Source: Calditrichota bacterium
GTDB taxonomy: Bacteria > Electryoneota > AABM5-125-24 > Hatepunaeales > Hatepunaeaceae
Direction: 5' to 3'
Assembly: GCA_018644935.1 (NCBI GenBank)
Contig: JABGPL010000016.1
Span: 1-61,193 of the forward strand
Length of the DNA stretch: 61,193 bases
Shown: positions 54,784 to 61,193 of the stretch, in pieces
How positions within the stretch are numbered: position 1 is the stretch's first letter
How the letters are laid out: the number at the start of each line of letters is the position of its first letter
Notes under the pieces: model-generated
Told to the model about the DNA's origin: nothing
What the model saw: only the letters and a program-made list of their open reading frames with translations
Database searches by the model: none
Made by a program: the position numbers and the translations under genes

Positions 54784-56334
54784 ATGAAGCAAGATATTGT
54801 AATAAATTCAACTACGAGCGAAACTCGGATTGCCCTTCTTGAGGATGATCAGTTAGTCGAGGTATTTGTAGAGAGACCAGAAAATGAACGCATGGTCGGC
54901 AGTCTCTACAAGGGAGTCGTTCGCAAGGTAATGGTGGGTATGTCGGCAGCGTTCGTAAATATTGGTTTTCAGCAGGATGCCTTTCTGCATTTTTCCGATA
55001 TTGGGGGCGGTGACAACTATTCGATGGATGGTGTAGAAAAAGACAATGAAAATGGAAAAAGTCATCACTCTCGTAAGAGATGGGAAAAACCTGACATAAA
55101 AACCGGTCAGGAGATATTAGTTCAGATTATAAAAGAACCGATTGGAACCAAAGGACCTCGAGTTAGTTCACAGATATCAATGCCCGGTCGTTTTTTGGTG
55201 CTCGTGCCTAATGAAGCCTTTATGGGCGTTTCACGTAAAATCAGGAGTTTTCAGGAAAAGAAAAGGCTCAGACAGGTTGCAAGGCGGATATGTCCAAAGG
55301 AATATGGTTTAATTATCCGGACGCAGGCGGAGACCAAGAGTGAAGATGTACTGCGGGCAGATCTTGACAGGTGTATAAAGAGCTGGCGAAAAGTTTTGGC
55401 CGGGCTTAAAACCCAAAAAGAACCGGGATTGGTTTACCGAGATATGTCAATGGCTTCTTCGGTAATTCGTGACCTCTTCACGCCGGAAGTAAACAGCCTC
55501 GTAATTGATTCTCGGAAGCAATACCGTGAGATTCTCAGCTACATAAAGGATGTTGCACCTAACCTCGCCAATAAAATCCTCTTACACTCCGACAGGATTC
55601 CAATCTTTGACAAGTTTGGCGTTGAGCTCGAGATCGAGAAGAGCTTAATGCGGAAAATCTGGCTAAACGGTGGTGGTTATTTATACTTTGATCAGACTGA
55701 AGCATTAATCGCTATCGATGTCAACAGCGGAAGATTTGTGGGTAAACGGGATCATGAAGATAACTCGTTAAAAGTTAATCTGAAAGCTGGTCGGGAGATC
55801 TGCCGTCAGCTGCGGCTGCGTGACATCGGTGGGATTCTCGTGATTGACTTTATCGACATGGCGTTTCAATCTAATCGTGATCGGCTTTTTGAGGAAATGA
55901 GGCAAGCCTTACGCATGGACCGCGCTAAATGGGACATTGCTCCGATTAGTGCATTTGGTCTGATGGAAATGACCCGTCAGCGGATCCGCCCATCACTTCT
56001 ATCTACATTCCGCGAACCGTGCCCTAAATGTGAAGGTACCGGACTCGTCCCGTCTATGGAAACTGTTGTGACATTCCTCGAACGGTGGATCAAGAGATTC
56101 GGTTCACACACACATGAGAGAAGGCTTGGACTGGTGCTGAACCCCAAGGTAAAAAACTACCTGTCAGGTGGAATCAACAGCCGAATCGCGCGGATAATGT
56201 GGAACAATCGTGTGTTTATTACCATGGAAGTTGATGAGGACATGAAGATTGATGACTTCCGTGGATATTCCTATAAACAGAAGCGGGATGTTACAAGTGA
56301 CTTTTTAGTCAATAACATTGCGAAATCTGGGTAA
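54784..56334 (+). CDS. rng: ribonuclease G/E family endoribonuclease
   Basis: A 516-aa RNase G-type protein. The S1 domain is at about 35-125 and carries an inserted charged loop (NGKSHHSRKRWEKPD). The catalytic Asp residues are in ALIAIDVNSGRFVGKRD and GGILVIDFIDM, and the zinc-link is EPCPKCEGTG. The long scaffold tail of RNase E is absent. It cuts single-stranded RNA and helps mature 16S rRNA. It begins two bases after the radical SAM gene. Confidence 0.93.
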   Translation: MKQDIVINSTTSETRIALLEDDQLVEVFVERPENERMVGSLYKGVVRKVMVGMSAAFVNIGFQQDAFLHFSDIGGGDNYSMDGVEKDNENGKSHHSRKRWEKPDIKTGQEILVQIIKEPIGTKGPRVSSQISMPGRFLVLVPNEAFMGVSRKIRSFQEKKRLRQVARRICPKEYGLIIRTQAETKSEDVLRADLDRCIKSWRKVLAGLKTQKEPGLVYRDMSMASSVIRDLFTPEVNSLVIDSRKQYREILSYIKDVAPNLANKILLHSDRIPIFDKFGVELEIEKSLMRKIWLNGGGYLYFDQTEALIAIDVNSGRFVGKRDHEDNSLKVNLKAGREICRQLRLRDIGGILVIDFIDMAFQSNRDRLFEEMRQALRMDRAKWDIAPISAFGLMEMTRQRIRPSLLSTFREPCPKCEGTGLVPSMETVVTFLERWIKRFGSHTHERRLGLVLNPKVKNYLSGGINSRIARIMWNNRVFITMEVDEDMKIDDFRGYSYKQKRDVTSDFLVNNIAKSG

Positions 56335-56413
56335 TTAACTCAAAAGATGTTGACGATTCAGATGTTAGTGATTATATTATAGGTCTTGATAATTTTTGCA
56401 AGGATAAACAACT

Positions 56414-56728
56414 ATGTATGCCATAGTCAAAATAGCTGGTCGTCAATACCGTGTTTCTCAGGATGAAGCAGTCGAAGTTGACAGAATAGATGTTGAACCT
56501 GGCGGTCAGGTAACAGTTGAAGATGTTATGATGATTGCTGATGGAGATAACGTTGAGATCGGTACACCGCAACTTCCCTACAAGGTAAACCTGGAAGTTG
56601 TAAAGCATGACCGACGCGCAAAAGTGAGATCTGTTCATTTTAAGCGCCGTGGCGGTATGCGCCGTACAATTGGTCATAAACAGCAGTACACGGTTTTGAA
56701 AGTGAAATCAATTGAGAAGGGGAGCTAA
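56414..56728 (+). CDS. rplU: 50S ribosomal protein L21
   Basis: A 104-aa L21 with the typical start [20 protein letters not shown] and the rRNA-binding end [20 protein letters not shown]. It is followed at once by rpmA, the universal order. The 80-bp gap before it allows a promoter of its own. Confidence 0.96.
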   Translation: MYAIVKIAGRQYRVSQDEAVEVDRIDVEPGGQVTVEDVMMIADGDNVEIGTPQLPYKVNLEVVKHDRRAKVRSVHFKRRGGMRRTIGHKQQYTVLKVKSIEKGS

Positions 56729-56730
56729 AG

Positions 56731-56988
56731 ATGGCTCACAAGAAAGGTGGCGGTAGCTCAAGAAACGGAAGAGATTCCAACTCCCAGCGACTCGGAATCA
56801 AACGTTTCGGTGGGCAGATGGTGACAACCGGGACGATTATTTCTCGTCAACGCGGAACACATCATCACCCCGGTAAGAATGTTGGCATTGGCAAAGACGA
56901 CACACTGTTTGCACTGGCTCCAGGACGGGTAGTTTTTGAACGATACCGTGGACGCAATGCGATCAGCGTTATTACAGAGTCGGAATAA
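56731..56988 (+). CDS. rpmA: 50S ribosomal protein L27
   Basis: An 85-aa L27 starting [20 protein letters not shown], without the cleavable N-terminal extension seen in Firmicutes. [20 protein letters not shown] is the conserved core. Its N-terminus reaches the peptidyl transferase centre. It starts two bases after rplU. Confidence 0.97.
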   Translation: MAHKKGGGSSRNGRDSNSQRLGIKRFGGQMVTTGTIISRQRGTHHHPGKNVGIGKDDTLFALAPGRVVFERYRGRNAISVITESE

Positions 56989-57026
56989 CACTCCGATTTA
57001 ATACACGTTTTCCAGGAGGAGTTAAA

Positions 57027-57968
57027 ATGGCAAGAAAAAAAATAGCACTGATTGGTGGAGGCCAGATCGGTGGCATCATGGCATTATTGACAGCACAGAA
57101 ACAACTCGGTGATGTTGTCATGCTTGATATTCCGGAAATGGAAGGAATGGTCAAGGGCAAAATGCTTGATATGGCTGAAGGAACAGCAGTTGGCGGATAC
57201 GACGCAAACATGACTGGAACCTCCAATTATGCTGATATCGAAGGTGCGGATGTTGTAATCATCACAGCAGGTCTTCCCCGTAAACCCGGAATGACCCGTG
57301 ATGATCTCCTTGACATCAACGTCAAGATTATCACAAACGTTGCAAATCAGGTCAAAAAATATTGCCCGAATGCATTCTGCATTATTGTAACAAACCCACT
57401 CGATTCGATGGTTTATGCATTCCGGAAGATTACTGGTTTCTCGAAGAATATGGTCTGCGGAATGGCTGGTGTACTTGATTCATCACGTTTCCGTTCCTTC
57501 ATCGCAATGGAACTGAATGTATCAGTCGAAGATGTAGCCGCAACAGTTCTCGGTGGTCATGGCCCAACAATGGTTCCGCTACCCAGACTTACAACAGTTG
57601 GTGGTATTCCTTTAACTGAGCTTATGGATGCCGAAACAATCGAAGCAATCTCCAAGCGTACCCGCGCAGCAGGTACAGAAATTGTAAAATTGCTCGGTAA
57701 CGGTTCTGCATTCTTCTCGCCAGCAGCTTCTGCTATCGAGATGGCGAATTCATACCTCCTCGATAAGAAACGGGTTCTCCCGGTTGCCGCATTGTTAGAA
57801 GGCGAGTATGGCATCAACAATTACTATCTTGGTGTTCCCGCAGTTATCGGAGCCGGTGGTGTTGAGAAAATCATCGAAGTTAAACTTAACGATGATGAAC
57901 AAGCATTACTTCAGGTTTCACTTGATGCTGTCAAAGGCGCAATTGTTGACGTGGATGAGAGAATATAA
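57027..57968 (+). CDS. mdh: malate dehydrogenase
   Basis: A 313-aa LDH-like malate dehydrogenase. The NAD-binding GGGQIGG is at about 10-16. Substrate arginines are in [19 protein letters not shown], the malate-type loop, and the catalytic His is in [14 protein letters not shown] (Pro where Asp is usual after HG). GGAGGAG precedes the ATG. It catalyses malate to oxaloacetate in the TCA cycle. Confidence 0.95.
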   Translation: MARKKIALIGGGQIGGIMALLTAQKQLGDVVMLDIPEMEGMVKGKMLDMAEGTAVGGYDANMTGTSNYADIEGADVVIITAGLPRKPGMTRDDLLDINVKIITNVANQVKKYCPNAFCIIVTNPLDSMVYAFRKITGFSKNMVCGMAGVLDSSRFRSFIAMELNVSVEDVAATVLGGHGPTMVPLPRLTTVGGIPLTELMDAETIEAISKRTRAAGTEIVKLLGNGSAFFSPAASAIEMANSYLLDKKRVLPVAALLEGEYGINNYYLGVPAVIGAGGVEKIIEVKLNDDEQALLQVSLDAVKGAIVDVDERI

Positions 57969-58012
57969 GATTTGATTGATTCGTCAGGTTTTACAATCTG
58001 ACTTTTCGACAG

Positions 58013-58063
58013 AAAAAGGTTGGTCGGATGAGTTGCGGAATTCATTCGATCAACCTTTTTTTT
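58013..58063 (+). terminator. rho-independent terminator of mdh
   Basis: AAAAAGGTTGGTCG (58013-58026) pairs with CGATCAACCTTTTT (58047-58060) with one G-U, followed by further Ts. It lies 45 bp after the mdh stop. Confidence 0.88.
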
Positions 58064-58365
58064 GTTGGAGTTTGGTTGGTGGGGGTGTAGGGGCACGTCG
58101 CCACGTGCCCTTTTCCTTTTTGTGGCAGAGTAACCGTAACTCAGAATCATTTTCATCCATGGGCTGTCTCACTGGCGCACGCCAGTGTCCAGAGAAGCAG
58201 ATTGTGAATAGACAATTCAATCATTTTTTATGGGGTTTCTGGTGGAAGTTTTGTAAGGGCACAGCACATGTGCCCTCTTCCCTCTTGTGGCAGAGTAATC
58301 GTAACTCAGAATCATTTTCATCCATTGGCTGTCTCACTGCCAAACGTCAATGTCCAGAGAAGCGA
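58050..58365 (+). repeat. tandem duplication of about 165 bp with REP-like hairpins
   Basis: Two diverged copies lie head to tail with a 165-bp offset; the best-conserved part is about 58121-58200 against 58286-58365 (TGTGGCAGAGTAA, CGTAACTCAGAATCATTTTC, GGCTGTCTCACTG, TGTCCAGAGAAGC). Each begins with a hairpin: GTAGGGGCACG/CACGTGCCC at 58087-58110 and GTAAGGGCACA/ATGTGCCC at 58253-58275. A second dyad (CACTGGCG/CGCCAGTG) is intact in copy 1 and decayed in copy 2. The T-rich left edge of copy 1 is the mdh terminator. Confidence 0.75.
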
Positions 58366-58670
58366 GCTGAGCATTAACCATGACTGTGCTGAATAAAGAG
58401 ATACTCTGATCTCCGGCATACGCTGGAGTGAAAACTTACCGCCTAATTAATTTCAGACAAGATGCCTACAATACAGTTCGTCTTCTCCTGATGTAGTGAG
58501 ATGTCGCTTTAATGTGGATTGACATGAATCGGTCTTTGCCAGCAGTAAAAAGGAAAAAAAAGATTTACAGGAAGCTACTTGACATTTAGAGAGAATGGAA
58601 CTAAATTATTTCTATAAATAGTCAATGAATCGATGCTGCTACTTAAATAAGATGAAAAATGGAGAAAGGA
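58366..58670 (+). other. intergenic region before a secreted-protein gene
   Basis: This is a 305-bp AT-rich stretch without a credible gene. It should contain the promoter for the secreted protein at 58671; CTTGACATTTAGAG near 58579 offers a TTGACA whose -10 partner is unclear. GGAGAAAGGA at the end is a strong ribosome-binding site. Confidence 0.3.
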
Positions 58671-59624
58671 ATGCGCAAACTAATTATCTCACTTATGCTG
58701 ATCCTTAGCATATTCTCTCTTGATACAGTGGCCCAAACATTAAGTATCAATCCCGAGGAATTACTGTTTTCAAGGCAACTGGAAGGAATTGAAATCGAAT
58801 TGGAGAATATCAGTGGTGAACCTCTTAGCGTAGGGTTGGTAGGTATTTTTCCCTGGGATTCAATGCAATTTGAGGTACAGATTCCCGAATCAAGACATTG
58901 TCAAGCAGCTCTTAAGGACGTTAGAGGAGCTTTAAGCGAATACTTTGAAGAACAAGGCGAGGAGCCGGAAACCGTTGAGGACCTGATCCGTGAGGGGTAT
59001 CTTGATCTTGAAGAAGAAATGTTTGAAATGTGGGAATTTACCTGGTCAGGTTTGTTTCCTCCAGGATGGATATTTGCAGTATCGACATCAGAAATGCCTG
59101 ATGGTGAAGGACACAGACTTTTTTATGATGTTCAAGGCCATAAAATGCTGGGCTATGGAACTTGGGGAACTCAAGTCTGGATTCAAATTGATGTTGATGA
59201 AGTTCGAAATATTCTGGTAAGATATTATATGCGTTCAGATGGCCCGCATAATGGTCATATCATGGTCCTAAGCTCAACGGCTGGTGGCGAAGGCGATACA
59301 CTCTTTATCCCAATTGTAGGAGATGTAAATCGTGCCGTATCTGAATCACAATTGATCCCTTCAGGATTTGAGATGTCAGCTTCATATCCAAATCCGTTTA
59401 ACTCTCAAACAATTATTAATTACAAGCTACCAAAAGCGATGGAAATTGAACTGATACTCTACGATCTGAAAGGCAGACATGTCAGAGCGTTGTATAGTGG
59501 ACACGCGACCGCTGCCCACGGTTCAGTTACGATTGACGGTTCGGAACTTGCATCTGGAGAGTATATTGTTAAGATGGTTGGAAACGGGGCTGCTTTAAAT
59601 CAGATGGTTGTATTAATCAAGTAA
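58671..59624 (+). CDS. secreted protein with pilin-like middle segment and T9SS-type sorting domain
   Basis: A protein of about 317 aa; ATG at 58671 after GGAGAAAGGA rather than ATG at 58659. The signal peptide (LIISLMLILSIFSLDTVAQT) leads into an Ig-like strand set (SINPEELLFSRQLEGIEIEL). Then comes VRGALSEYFEEQGEEPETVE followed by DLIREGYLDLEEE, a pattern resembling the helix-to-loop part of GspG-type pseudopilins, and FYDVQGHKMLGYG. The last 85 residues are the sorting domain (ASYPNPFNSQTIINYKLPKA). It is probably surface-exposed; the function is unknown. Confidence 0.75.
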   Translation: MRKLIISLMLILSIFSLDTVAQTLSINPEELLFSRQLEGIEIELENISGEPLSVGLVGIFPWDSMQFEVQIPESRHCQAALKDVRGALSEYFEEQGEEPETVEDLIREGYLDLEEEMFEMWEFTWSGLFPPGWIFAVSTSEMPDGEGHRLFYDVQGHKMLGYGTWGTQVWIQIDVDEVRNILVRYYMRSDGPHNGHIMVLSSTAGGEGDTLFIPIVGDVNRAVSESQLIPSGFEMSASYPNPFNSQTIINYKLPKAMEIELILYDLKGRHVRALYSGHATAAHGSVTIDGSELASGEYIVKMVGNGAALNQMVVLIK

Positions 59625-60000
59625 TCGAATCCTGCTGAAATTTGGTAGTATGGGAGCTTTCTGAAGTGCTTTGTGGCTCAAGTATAACAAAATAATCACA
59701 TGTAATGACTGCTGTCCAATACACGTTTGCTCCCCATGCTACTCATTTCCAATCAGGTTGGGAATGAGGCGGAACAGATATAAATATCATATTCTCGCAC
59801 AATCTGCTTGTGGTCTGGTTTATTTTGGCATTTTGCCGGGTATAGAATTTCTACAATAATCTTCTTTTGGTTTATCTGCTAATTGGTTATTTTGTTTGCT
59901 CTTGAACCGCTATTGTTGCTTGCTTCCAGGTTTGTTATTAAAAAAACACCTTGAATTTTTAACAAGAAACTCCTTATTAAAATCATTTTAATAAGGATTT
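59625..60000 (+). other. AT-rich intergenic region with one perfect hairpin
   Basis: No convincing gene is seen in these 376 bp. CCTTATTAAAA (59972-59982) and TTTTAATAAGG (59986-59996) form an 11-bp perfect stem with a 3-nt loop, just before the family C REP. It has no T-run on the plus strand. Confidence 0.45.
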
Positions 60001-60023
60001 GCAGGCAGGGACGCCTGCGCTAC
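60001..60023 (-). repeat. REP-like hairpin with GTAG foot, family C copy 2
   Basis: GCAGGC and GCCTGC pair; on the minus strand the stem is preceded by GTAG. It matches the copy at 52220-52243 in layout and in the GCTACTG foot. Confidence 0.7.
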
Positions 60024-60031
60024 TGCAATCT

Positions 60032-60057
60032 CCACGACCTCAAGGGTTCGCGGCTAC
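60032..60057 (-). repeat. REP-like hairpin with GTAG foot, family E copy 1
   Basis: On the minus strand: GTAG, then CCGCGA pairing with TCGTGG across a 10-nt loop. The same element lies at 60869-60894 in the same orientation with two base changes, so the copies flank the toxin-antitoxin genes as direct repeats. Confidence 0.65.
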
Positions 60058-60068
60058 GAACACTACCC

Positions 60069-60097
60069 TTGACAAATCCAAAAATACTTGCTAAATT
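60069..60097 (+). promoter_or_regulatory. promoter of the AbrB-type antitoxin gene
   Basis: TTGACA (60069-60074) and TAAATT (60092-60097) are 17 bp apart, placing the transcript start near 60104, about 34 bp before the chosen start codon. This supports a start at 60138 rather than any codon further upstream. Confidence 0.65.
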
Positions 60098-60137
60098 ACT
60101 GTGTGAAATTCAAACATTCATACACAGGGGATATGAA

Positions 60138-60575
60138 TTGGCTACAACCAAAATAAAGGAACGATTTCAGGTTACCATTCCTCGGGAAGTTCGGGATCGG
60201 TTTAAGTGTGAGGTGGGGGATACTCTGGATGTTGCTTATCAGAATGGGCGGATTGTTATGGTTCGGCAGCAGGTTATTGCTAAACCTCAGATCGCTAAGC
60301 TTGATAAAGAGGAACAGGTGCTCGCTCACACTGCCCGGGAAAAAATCAGGAAGATCGGTTCTGATTTTCTGAACTCTGTTGGGTTGTCTGATGACGAATT
60401 TAAGGTTGCTGTAAAAATCGGTTTGATTGATCCGGATGAAGCATGGTGGTACAGCGAGGAATGGCAGTCTGGGGAACGGGAAGCATCTAATGATTTGAAG
60501 GATGGTGAAGTATCGGACGCGATGAAAGGGGCTGAATTGAATCAGTATTTGAACGATCTGCGTTCAAACAAATGA
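60138..60575 (+). CDS. AbrB/MazE-type antitoxin with C-terminal neutralising segment
   Basis: A protein of about 145 aa starting at the TTG at 60138 with AGGGGA seven bases upstream. The N-terminal swapped-hairpin DNA-binding domain is ATTKIKERFQVTIPREVRDR then FKCEVGDTLDVAYQNGRIVM. The C-terminal part contains LIDPDEAWWYSEEWQSGERE then ASNDLKDGEV, a conserved tail of antitoxins that pair with RelE/YafQ-like toxins and wraps around the toxin. It probably represses its own promoter (60069-60097). Its stop overlaps the start of the toxin reading frame (ATGA), the usual coupling. Confidence 0.82.
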   Translation: MATTKIKERFQVTIPREVRDRFKCEVGDTLDVAYQNGRIVMVRQQVIAKPQIAKLDKEEQVLAHTAREKIRKIGSDFLNSVGLSDDEFKVAVKIGLIDPDEAWWYSEEWQSGEREASNDLKDGEVSDAMKGAELNQYLNDLRSNK

Positions 60576-60841
60576 AAATCCGATTAAGCAATCAGTTCAA
60601 AGCCGATTATATCAAGCTGTCAGATCAGCAGGCAAAGCTTGCAAAGGAATAGATAACTCTCCTTCAAAGCAATTTCCGACATCCATCATTACGGACAAAG
60701 AAAATGAAAGGGGAAGCGGGGAAACTGGATATCTACAGAATGCGAGTTACACAGTCTCTGAGAATTACCTTCAGCATCAATGGTGATTTATTAATTCTAA
60801 GACGGATTGGTGGTCACGATAAGACCATATTAAGCCCTTGA
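60572..60841 (+). pseudogene. RelE/YafQ-like toxin gene interrupted by an amber codon
   Basis: From the ATG at 60572 the frame reads KIRLSNQFKADYIKLSDQQA and KLAKE, then TAG at 60650-60652. It continues in the same frame as ITLLQSNFRHPSLRTKKMKG, EAGKLDIYRMRVTQSLRITF and SINGDLLILRRIGGHDKTIL before TGA at 60839. The full 88-residue product matches the mRNA-interferase fold of RelE/YafQ-type toxins (HPSLRTKKMKG, YRMRV, GHD near the end). Only one codon is wrong, and the rest has no frameshift, which points to a recent nonsense mutation, a sequencing error, or amber read-through. Confidence 0.8.
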
Positions 60842-60868
60842 TTTGATTTGAAACAAATGCCATAAATT

Positions 60869-60894
60869 CCACGACCACAAGGGATCGCGGCTAC
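60869..60894 (-). repeat. REP-like hairpin with GTAG foot, family E copy 2
   Basis: Same element as at 60032-60057 and in the same orientation, starting 28 bp after the stop of the broken toxin gene. CCACGACC and GCGGCTAC are identical in both copies. Confidence 0.65.
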
Positions 60895-60943
60895 TTGTAA
60901 ATTGATCACTTGATCCCTTGTCCCCTTGATCACTTTCCACCCT

Positions 60944-61028
60944 TTCCGTCACTTCCGTCACTTTTCCGTCACCACCTCAATCCCCTACCCACAAACGCTT
61001 TCCGCCAAAAGGGTGACGAAGTGACGAT
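60944..61028. repeat. cluster of GTGACGGAA-like 9-mers in both orientations
   Basis: TTCCGTCAC occurs three times on the plus strand at 60944, 60953 and 60964. The opposite orientation, GTGACGAA and GTGACGAT, occurs in tandem at 61013 and 61021. The cluster lies 45 bp upstream of a promoter and could be a protein-binding array. The surrounding 60842-61103 interval has no gene. Confidence 0.45.
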
Positions 61029-61072
61029 AATTATTGCTATCCCCCCTACTGTCCTGTACTCAGTGGTGAAAC

Positions 61073-61101
61073 TTGACTATTGGATAATAATGTTGTATAT
61101 T
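61073..61101 (+). promoter_or_regulatory. promoter near the right edge
   Basis: TTGACT (61073-61078) and TATATT (61096-61101) are 17 bp apart. The predicted start near 61108 lies beside the first possible start codon of the edge gene, so that gene may be leaderless or start at a later codon. Confidence 0.5.
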
Positions 61102-61103
61102 GA

Positions 61104-61193
61104 ATGCAAAATGACGCATATGTGATATGTTTCGATGAAAAAGTTTCGGGTTATGTTGAACGGGCTCATGCAAATTGGGGAGATTTGATAATT
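61104..61193 (+). CDS. 5' end of an unidentified gene, cut by the window edge
   Basis: An open frame of 30 codons runs off the end: MQNDAYVICFDEKVSGYVER then AHANWGDLII. Composition looks coding, whereas the ATG at 61135 in another frame stops after 17 codons. The ATG at 61104 lies slightly upstream of the predicted transcript start; GTG at 61122 is an alternative. No family can be named from so short a piece. Confidence 0.4.
   Translation, partial: MQNDAYVICFDEKVSGYVERAHANWGDLII

Noticed and set aside
58050..58365. Possible CRISPR array
   Set aside because: There are only two long, diverged units with no spacer-repeat regularity and no cas genes in the window.
57976..58377. 133-codon plus-strand frame after mdh
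   Set aside because: It crosses the mdh terminator and consists of a duplicated REP-like element; no ribosome-binding site and no recognisable protein. Kept only as a repeat finding.

Overview
The window looks like a chromosomal piece from an uncultivated Gram-negative bacterium of the Fibrobacteres-Chlorobi-Bacteroidetes (FCB) superphylum or a neighbouring candidate phylum. Five secreted proteins end in the PNPFN-type C-terminal domain that marks type IX secretion (T9SS) cargo in that group. Outer-membrane biogenesis genes (bamD, a Lol-like transporter, beta-barrel proteins), an AtpB with a signal peptide, a bactofilin and a TolQ/TolR/TonB-type operon all indicate two membranes. The phylum cannot be fixed from this sequence alone.

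Left end (1-4.6 kb): the 3' end of a 23S rRNA gene, a 5S rRNA and its terminator, a methyltransferase, and two T9SS-type secreted proteins with long inverted repeats around the second. 4.6-11.1 kb (minus strand): a TetR regulator, an outer-membrane barrel, a LolCDE/MacB-like ABC transporter and a LolA-like periplasmic carrier. This unit is split by a REP-associated tyrosine transposase (RAYT) with its REP hairpins. 11.3-13.8 kb: small orphan genes, then bamD-nadD. 14-19.6 kb: two more T9SS cargo genes and the 5' remnant of a third. 20-23.5 kb: a potassium channel, an RlmB-type rRNA methyltransferase, an M23 peptidase and a bactofilin (peptidoglycan and cell shape).

23.6-31.9 kb: a complete F1Fo ATP synthase operon (atpZ-I-B-E-F-H-A-G, an inserted lipoprotein gene, atpD-C). 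32-43.3 kb: an operon, with a good promoter and a terminator, for two large periplasmic TPR proteins (844 and 1775 aa), a small exported protein, one TolQ/ExbB channel, two TolR/ExbD proteins and a TonB-like protein with an AgmX/PglI-type C-terminal domain. The gene content resembles the Agl-Glt gliding machinery of myxobacteria, and it is the best candidate here for an undescribed envelope machine. One of the two TolR proteins carries Asn where the proton-carrying Asp is expected.

43.4-58 kb: housekeeping genes (aspS; a lipoprotein and a LysM protein; phoH, HD-domain phosphohydrolase, ybeY, CorC-like; a glycosyltransferase-like protein; radical SAM/DUF2344 fusion, RNase G, rplU, rpmA; mdh). 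58-61.2 kb: repeat-rich DNA, another T9SS cargo gene, an AbrB antitoxin with a RelE-like toxin gene broken by one amber codon, and the start of a further gene.

At least a dozen short hairpins of several sequence families are scattered between genes. Nearly all start with GTAG on one side of the stem, the known hallmark of REP elements moved by RAYT proteins.
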